A stretch of 27,999 bases of DNA from B1SED10-75 sp964636865 (GTDB taxonomy: Bacteria; Bacillota; Dethiobacteria; DTU022; PWGO01): the NCBI GenBank assembly GCA_964636865.1, contig CAZWVJ010000023.1, positions 1 through 27,999 of the forward strand, in the 5' to 3' direction. The position numbers and the translations under genes were made by a program. The notes under the pieces were generated by a model. That model ran no database searches. It saw nothing but the letters and a program-made list of their open reading frames with translations, and was not told where the DNA came from. Shown one piece after another: positions 24,330 through 27,999 of the stretch; the first letter of the stretch is position 1; the number at the start of each line of letters is the position of its first letter.

Positions 24330-25982
24330 ATGGTAAATAAACCTCATAAAAACTTCTTTCTAAAATGGACAGGCATTGCGATTCTTGCTTTAATTATAAT
24401 GGCTGCAGGCATTATATCCGTTGAATTTAGCGAGCCGCAGGTAGAACCCATTAGAAATGACACTTCGCCCCCTTCCGAAGCCCGGGCAGAAAATGTTTAC
24501 CTGCTGATTGTTGACGGATTAAGAGCCGACTACTTAGATGATATGCCTTATCTAAGCAAATTGGCAGAAGAAAATAGCAGCGGTATCATAGAAGTATCAG
24601 AGCCTACTTATTCCAGGCCGGCTTATGCCCGCATCATCACCGGAGCCTCTTCCCCCATAACCGGTATCAACAGCAATTTTCAAGAATATGAGTTGAAAAT
24701 TCCTACTTTGTATCACCTGGCTACCGATGCAGGTTTTAAAACCGGCACCTCTGTTTATAAATGGATTTATGAGCTGGTTGTAGAAGCTCCCTTCCCCCAC
24801 CCCGTTGATGAAACGATTATAGAGGAAACACAGCCTATACAAAAAGGTTTTTATTATGGTGAATACGATGATGCTGAAATCTACAATCAGGGAATTAGCA
24901 TTATGAAAGAATATAACCCTCAATTGTTAATATTGCTTTCTATGGAAGTAGACATCATGGGACATGACTACGGGGCCGATTCCGATGAGTACCGGCAGGC
25001 TGTTCTTTTAAACGATGAATATATTAAAAAGTTCGTCGAATCAATACCCGACCCGGATGAAAGCGTGGTTATTATCACTTCCGATCACGGCATGTACGAC
25101 TTCGGCCATTTTATTCAAAGAGGGGGGCATGGAGGCCCGGAAGAAGAAGTTGTGCAATCCCCTCTGGTTTTCACCGGAAAAGGCGTCACCGATAATAATA
25201 TAGAAGGTTATACTCAATTAGACCTTGCCCCAACTGTCGCTGGCATCATGGGTCTTCCCTTTACAGCCTACATGGAAGGCGACATTATCACCGAAGCCTT
25301 TGATTGGGGCCAGGAAACCATGCAAGAAAAAGAAGAACTCTTGCAGAGCACCCACGAGCCTTTTGTCAAATACATGTACGAAAAACAGGGCGTAGAATAT
25401 CCTGCCGACGGCGAGGCCTCCATATCTGCCTTGAGCGAAAAGGTTTATAACAATGCGGTAACCTCCAGAGCTTATGTAGTTTCAGCTTTGATTATTTTAA
25501 TAATTATTGCTGCACTGCTCATTTTTAGAAGATCGGGCAAATCTCTCCGCGCTGCTTTTAAGGAAAAGAAAGGCTTCATTGCCAGTGCCATTGTTTCTAC
25601 TGCCGTTTATTTTATTGTGCATCAGCTCTGTTTTCATCTTTTGTTTGATCTATCTTATTCATACAGCATCATTTCCCCTGATCTTATATTTCTTTTAGGC
25701 ATGACTGTCCCGGTTATTCTGGCATTTATTTGCTTCTACGTATCCTTTGCGATGATGTCTACACATGGGCCGAATTTTGAGAGTTTTTCCCGTCACTGCA
25801 ATTTTTTGGCTTTAATTATAATTATTGTAATCGCAGCAGCATTTATCCTTCAAAACGGAGGAGAAGTATTTCTACCCAACTTTACTTATTACCTGATATA
25901 TATGTTTACCCTTTTTCACCTGGTAATCACCGCCATAATGGTCATGATATTTGGCAAAGTTCTCTTGCCTCGGCATTGGTAA
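24330..25982 (+). CDS. Membrane-anchored alkaline phosphatase superfamily protein (phosphodiesterase/phosphotransferase-like)
   Basis: A 550-aa protein with an N-terminal membrane anchor (about residues 13-31), a large outside domain, and four to five C-terminal membrane helices (about 418-545). The catalytic domain is of the alkaline phosphatase/nucleotide pyrophosphatase type: metal Asp62 in LLIVDGLRADY, nucleophile candidate Ser95 in PTYSRPAYARIITG, MEVDIMGHDYG (Asp, His), IITSDHGMYDFGH (Asp-His) and GGHGGPEEE (His). The layout recalls GPI-ethanolamine phosphate transferases and other lipid-headgroup phosphotransferases, but the substrate cannot be named. GGGGAG lies 11 nt before ATG 24330. 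It is monocistronic by position, with a 131-nt gap to the next gene. Confidence 0.85.
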   Translation: MVNKPHKNFFLKWTGIAILALIIMAAGIISVEFSEPQVEPIRNDTSPPSEARAENVYLLIVDGLRADYLDDMPYLSKLAEENSSGIIEVSEPTYSRPAYARIITGASSPITGINSNFQEYELKIPTLYHLATDAGFKTGTSVYKWIYELVVEAPFPHPVDETIIEETQPIQKGFYYGEYDDAEIYNQGISIMKEYNPQLLILLSMEVDIMGHDYGADSDEYRQAVLLNDEYIKKFVESIPDPDESVVIITSDHGMYDFGHFIQRGGHGGPEEEVVQSPLVFTGKGVTDNNIEGYTQLDLAPTVAGIMGLPFTAYMEGDIITEAFDWGQETMQEKEELLQSTHEPFVKYMYEKQGVEYPADGEASISALSEKVYNNAVTSRAYVVSALIILIIIAALLIFRRSGKSLRAAFKEKKGFIASAIVSTAVYFIVHQLCFHLLFDLSYSYSIISPDLIFLLGMTVPVILAFICFYVSFAMMSTHGPNFESFSRHCNFLALIIIIVIAAAFILQNGGEVFLPNFTYYLIYMFTLFHLVITAIMVMIFGKVLLPRHW

Positions 25983-26113
25983 TTTGGCTTATTCATTTTG
26001 AAAACAAACACCATTTAATTTTATATTCCATATATTTGATTTAACTTAATTTTTCAGCAAGCGCACGATATGATATTATTAATTTATAAATATTAAATTA
26101 AGGAGGCTCTCGA

Positions 26114-26545
26114 ATGCAGGTAATGGCTTTTTTCCCGTGTGAAAGAGTAGTTAACAGATGGAATGGCAGCAAAGATATTATGAATTACGGTTTAAGGAAA
26201 GTGTATATAAAAGCAAAAGAAGAAGGTGAAGAAGCAAGTGGAAAAATAGGCATAGTTTGCCGGTTATCTTATACCGCGGCAGAAAAAGGGAAAAAAGGCC
26301 TTGATTTGCACTTAATTTCCATGGACGGCAAAGTTATGGAAAAAGTAAACTTTGAATTTGAAGTGCCGGAATCAACGGGAGAAATTGATATAATCGGCAC
26401 TATGCCCATTAAGGCCAATGAATCAGGTAAATATGTTATAATCGCCACCCAGGATGGCTTCGAAATTGCCCGCTGGCCCCTTGGCATCCAGGTTATCAAA
26501 CAGCAATCCGGGCCTTCTTCCGATCAAAATCAAGACCAACAATAA
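26114..26545 (+). CDS. Small protein of unknown function
   Basis: A 143-aa protein that I do not recognise. The body (about 1-128) alternates short polar and hydrophobic stretches typical of a beta-sandwich, with LDLHLISMDGKVMEKVNFEFEV and GKYVIIATQDGFEIARWPLGIQV looking like immunoglobulin-like strands. The C-terminal 14 residues are Ser/Asp/Gln-rich and probably disordered. There is no signal peptide, membrane helix or Cys cluster (two Cys only). A strong AAGGAGG lies 7 nt before ATG 26114, and the opposite frame is open by chance, so this strand is preferred. It lies between the phosphatase gene and the tRNA operon. Confidence 0.7.
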   Translation: MQVMAFFPCERVVNRWNGSKDIMNYGLRKVYIKAKEEGEEASGKIGIVCRLSYTAAEKGKKGLDLHLISMDGKVMEKVNFEFEVPESTGEIDIIGTMPIKANESGKYVIIATQDGFEIARWPLGIQVIKQQSGPSSDQNQDQQ

Positions 26546-26652
26546 TATTTTGCTTACAAGCTTTTATATTTTAATCATAGTTTGCCGCAAACAAACATCA
26601 TTCACCCTCAAACATTATCTATAGTTTAATCCTGCATTAAAGCCTTACCATC

Positions 26653-26682
26653 AAAAAAGAGAAGGCGCTTTTCACCTTCTCT
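26653..26682 (-). terminator. Rho-independent terminator of the tRNA operon
   Basis: On the minus strand AGAGAAGG and CCTTCTCT form an 8-bp stem (26675-26682 and 26658-26665) with a 9-nt loop, followed by a T-run (26653-26658). It lies 24 nt beyond tRNA-Leu, the last gene of the cluster. Confidence 0.92.
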
Positions 26683-26706
26683 TCCATTAATTACATTCTT
26701 TTCATG

Positions 26707-26797
26707 TGGTGCCGGGAACCGGACTTGAACCGGTACGGGCAAAGTATTGCCCGAGGGATTTTAAGTCCCTTGCGTCTGCCAGTTCCGCCATCCCGGC
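26707..26797 (-). tRNA. trnL: tRNA-Leu (TAA)
   Basis: A 91-nt class II tRNA with a long variable arm (GGGCAA/TTGCCC). Acceptor arms are GCCGGGA and TCCCGGC, the anticodon loop is CTTAAAA (anticodon TAA), the T loop is TTCAAGT, and CCA is encoded. Last gene of the five-tRNA operon. Confidence 0.97.
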
Positions 26798-26809
26798 AAT
26801 AAGTGAATC

Positions 26810-26884
26810 TGGAGGCGACACCCGGATTCGAACCGGGGAATAAAGGATTTGCAGTCCTCTGCCTTACCACTTGGCTATGTCGCC
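26810..26884 (-). tRNA. trnC: tRNA-Cys (GCA)
   Basis: A 75-nt cloverleaf with acceptor GGCGACA/TGTCGCC, anticodon loop CTGCAAA (GCA), T loop TTCGAAT, discriminator T and encoded CCA. It is 12 nt upstream of tRNA-Leu. Confidence 0.97.
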
Positions 26885-26905
26885 TGAAATAATGTGAACA
26901 AAAAA

Positions 26906-26980
26906 TGGAGCGGAAGACGGGATTTGAACCCGCGACCCTCGCCTTGGCAAGGCGATGCTCTACCGCTGAGCTACTTCCGC
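26906..26980 (-). tRNA. trnG: tRNA-Gly (GCC)
   Basis: A 75-nt cloverleaf with acceptor GCGGAAG/CTTCCGC, anticodon loop TTGCCAA (GCC), T loop TTCAAAT, discriminator T and encoded CCA. Confidence 0.97.
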
Positions 26981-26987
26981 ACACTAT

Positions 26988-27063
<76 letters not shown>

Positions 27064-27067
27064 ACAA

Positions 27068-27144
27068 TGGCGGAGCTGACGGGACTTGAACCCGCGATCT
27101 CCGGCTTGACAGGCCGGTATGTTAACCATCTACACCACAGCTCC
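27068..27144 (-). tRNA. trnD: tRNA-Asp (GTC)
   Basis: A 77-nt cloverleaf with acceptor GGAGCTG/CAGCTCC, anticodon loop CTGTCAA (GTC), T loop TTCAAGT, discriminator G and encoded CCA. First gene of the operon. Confidence 0.97.
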
Positions 27145-27156
27145 ACGCCACAAATA

Positions 27157-27185
27157 AGTATAACTGAACAATAACTAAAAGTCAA
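27157..27185 (-). promoter_or_regulatory. Promoter of the five-tRNA operon
   Basis: On the minus strand TTGACT (27180-27185) and TATACT (27157-27162) are 17 nt apart, 12 nt before tRNA-Asp. All five tRNAs follow without another promoter and end at the terminator at 26653-26682. Confidence 0.85.
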
Positions 27186-27266
27186 TTGCCCGGTGAGCTT
27201 TTTTCTATGCAAATTATAACATCACGTTAAGTCTATGACAATCATTACAGAAAAAATTTCTAAACT

Positions 27267-27315
27267 CTATTAACCCTATTAACCCTCCTTTAACCCTCTA
27301 TTAATTCTTTATTAA
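27267..27315. repeat. Short imperfect CTATTAACC repeats
   Basis: CTATTAACC occurs twice in tandem (27267-27275, 27276-27284), then CTCCTTTAACC and CTCTATTAATT. This is a small low-complexity stretch in the spacer after mnmM. No function is assigned. Confidence 0.5.
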
Positions 27316-27358
27316 TATTAAACTCACTAAGATTATTTACCAGTTAGATACCCTTACT

Positions 27359-27913
27359 TTATAATTTTTCTACGGCAAATAACTCCGGCGGATTATTAAT
27401 TTGATTAACGAAAGCGTAATGCACCACCTGATACTCACTTTGGCTCAGATGAGCGAGTTCACCAAGCAAAGCATCCCTTTCTTCACCACCGCCCTCATGA
27501 CCGGTGTAGCACACTATAGTAATTACTCCGCCCCGGCGAAGAATATCCAATGCCTTGTAAACAGCGGCAACAGTTGTCCCCGGTGAAGTTATAAGACCAT
27601 GATCTCCGCCGGGAAGGTAACCCAGGTTAAACATTACGGCTCCCACACCGCTTTCCACATATTGATCCATTTTTTCATGGCCGTCTCTTATTAACTCCAC
27701 CCTCGAACGCATTTCATTATCTACTAATAAACGGGCGGTGTTATCCAATGCTCCCTGTTGAATATCAAAAGCATAAACACTGCCGGTTTTGCCCACCAGC
27801 CTTGCCAGTTTAAGGGTATCATTTCCGTTCCCTGCAGTAGCATCAACAGCAATATCACCATTCTGCAAAGTATTAGAAACCAGAAAATGAGAAAACTCTA
27901 CCGCCTGATACAA
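27359..27913 (-). CDS. mnmM: tRNA 5-methylaminomethyl-uridine methyltransferase MnmM (YtqB family)
   Basis: A 184-aa class I SAM-dependent methyltransferase of the YtqB family. In Bacillus subtilis YtqB/MnmM methylates nm5(s2)U34 to mnm5(s2)U34 in tRNA anticodons. Seen: SAM-binding motif I DATAGNGNDTLKLA near residue 24, acidic strand end YAFDIQQGAL near 47, FNLGYLPGGDHG near 95 (the NLGYLPGGD motif is typical of this family), and ITIVCYTGHEGGGEE near 130. The start is TTG 27913, with AGGAAG 5 nt upstream. There is no ATG in range, and family members begin at about this point. It is divergent in function from, but physically next to, the tRNA operon, about 170 nt upstream on the same strand. 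Confidence 0.88.
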   Translation of the reverse strand: MYQAVEFSHFLVSNTLQNGDIAVDATAGNGNDTLKLARLVGKTGSVYAFDIQQGALDNTARLLVDNEMRSRVELIRDGHEKMDQYVESGVGAVMFNLGYLPGGDHGLITSPGTTVAAVYKALDILRRGGVITIVCYTGHEGGGEERDALLGELAHLSQSEYQVVHYAFVNQINNPPELFAVEKL

Positions 27914-27967
27914 TATCGCTTCCTTTACCCCTTTATACTTAAAGATTTATAATATGTAGCAGGTACC

Positions 27968-27999
27968 CCGTCCCCTTGCTACATGTAGCAAGGGGACGG
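27968..27999. repeat. Perfect 32-nt palindrome at the window edge (REP-like)
   Basis: The arms CCGTCCCCTTGCTACA and TGTAGCAAGGGGACGG form a perfect palindrome that ends exactly at the last base. A partial copy of the outer sequence (TGTAGCAGGTACC) sits just before it. The GGGGAC core is shared with the elements at 6406-6514. It is truncated by the window, so the element may continue to the right. Confidence 0.75.

Overview
The window looks like chromosomal DNA from an anaerobic, low-to-moderate-GC Firmicute of the class Clostridia. Supporting signs are strong Shine-Dalgarno sequences with frequent TTG starts, near-consensus sigma-A promoters, a T-box leader, tRNA genes that encode their CCA ends, a Moorella-like methyltetrahydrofolate:corrinoid methyltransferase (Wood-Ljungdahl chemistry), a glycyl radical enzyme and a YtqB/MnmM-type tRNA methylase. 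The genus cannot be read from the sequence. There is no prophage, transposase gene, CRISPR array or rRNA.

Layout. 1-2290 (minus): a hisH gene cut by the window edge, preceded by a PLP aminotransferase with its own promoter and T-box leader. 2428-5235: an IclR regulator (minus) divergent from pyrG (plus). 5238-6122 (minus): pdxS, followed by a gene-free stretch holding a pair of inverted REP/BIME-like palindromes (6406-6514). 6796-11272 (plus): a tight cluster of a methylthio-nucleoside phosphorylase whose base-site residues suggest methylthioinosine, an MTA/SAH deaminase, surE and rtcB. 11336-13803: a glycyl radical enzyme with its own promoter and no activase in sight. 13905-14020: promoter and tRNA-Trp.

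14228-19112 (minus): DUF1992 protein, flavodoxin, MscS channel, thrS and a saccharopine-dehydrogenase-like oxidoreductase, closely spaced and perhaps one transcript. 19261-20377 (minus): a TGS-domain GTPase and tRNA-Val with a clear terminator. 20630-23879 (minus): an M23 endopeptidase lipoprotein, a lone Vsr endonuclease, a zinc-ribbon Nudix hydrolase, a degenerate 22-nt tandem repeat array and an AcsE-like methyltransferase that appears to start at AUU. 24330-26545 (plus): a membrane-anchored alkaline-phosphatase-superfamily enzyme and a small protein of unknown function. 26653-27185 (minus): a five-tRNA operon (Asp-Phe-Gly-Cys-Leu) with promoter and terminator, then a TTG-started mnmM (ytqB). 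A perfect 32-nt palindrome abuts the right edge.

Most genes are housekeeping or salvage functions. I did not find a convincing new multi-gene system. The most unusual items are the 22-nt repeat array (22888-23042), the AUU-started acsE-like gene, the predicted MTA-to-MTI salvage pair, the orphan glycyl radical enzyme, the solitary Vsr, and the T-box on the aminotransferase next to hisH.
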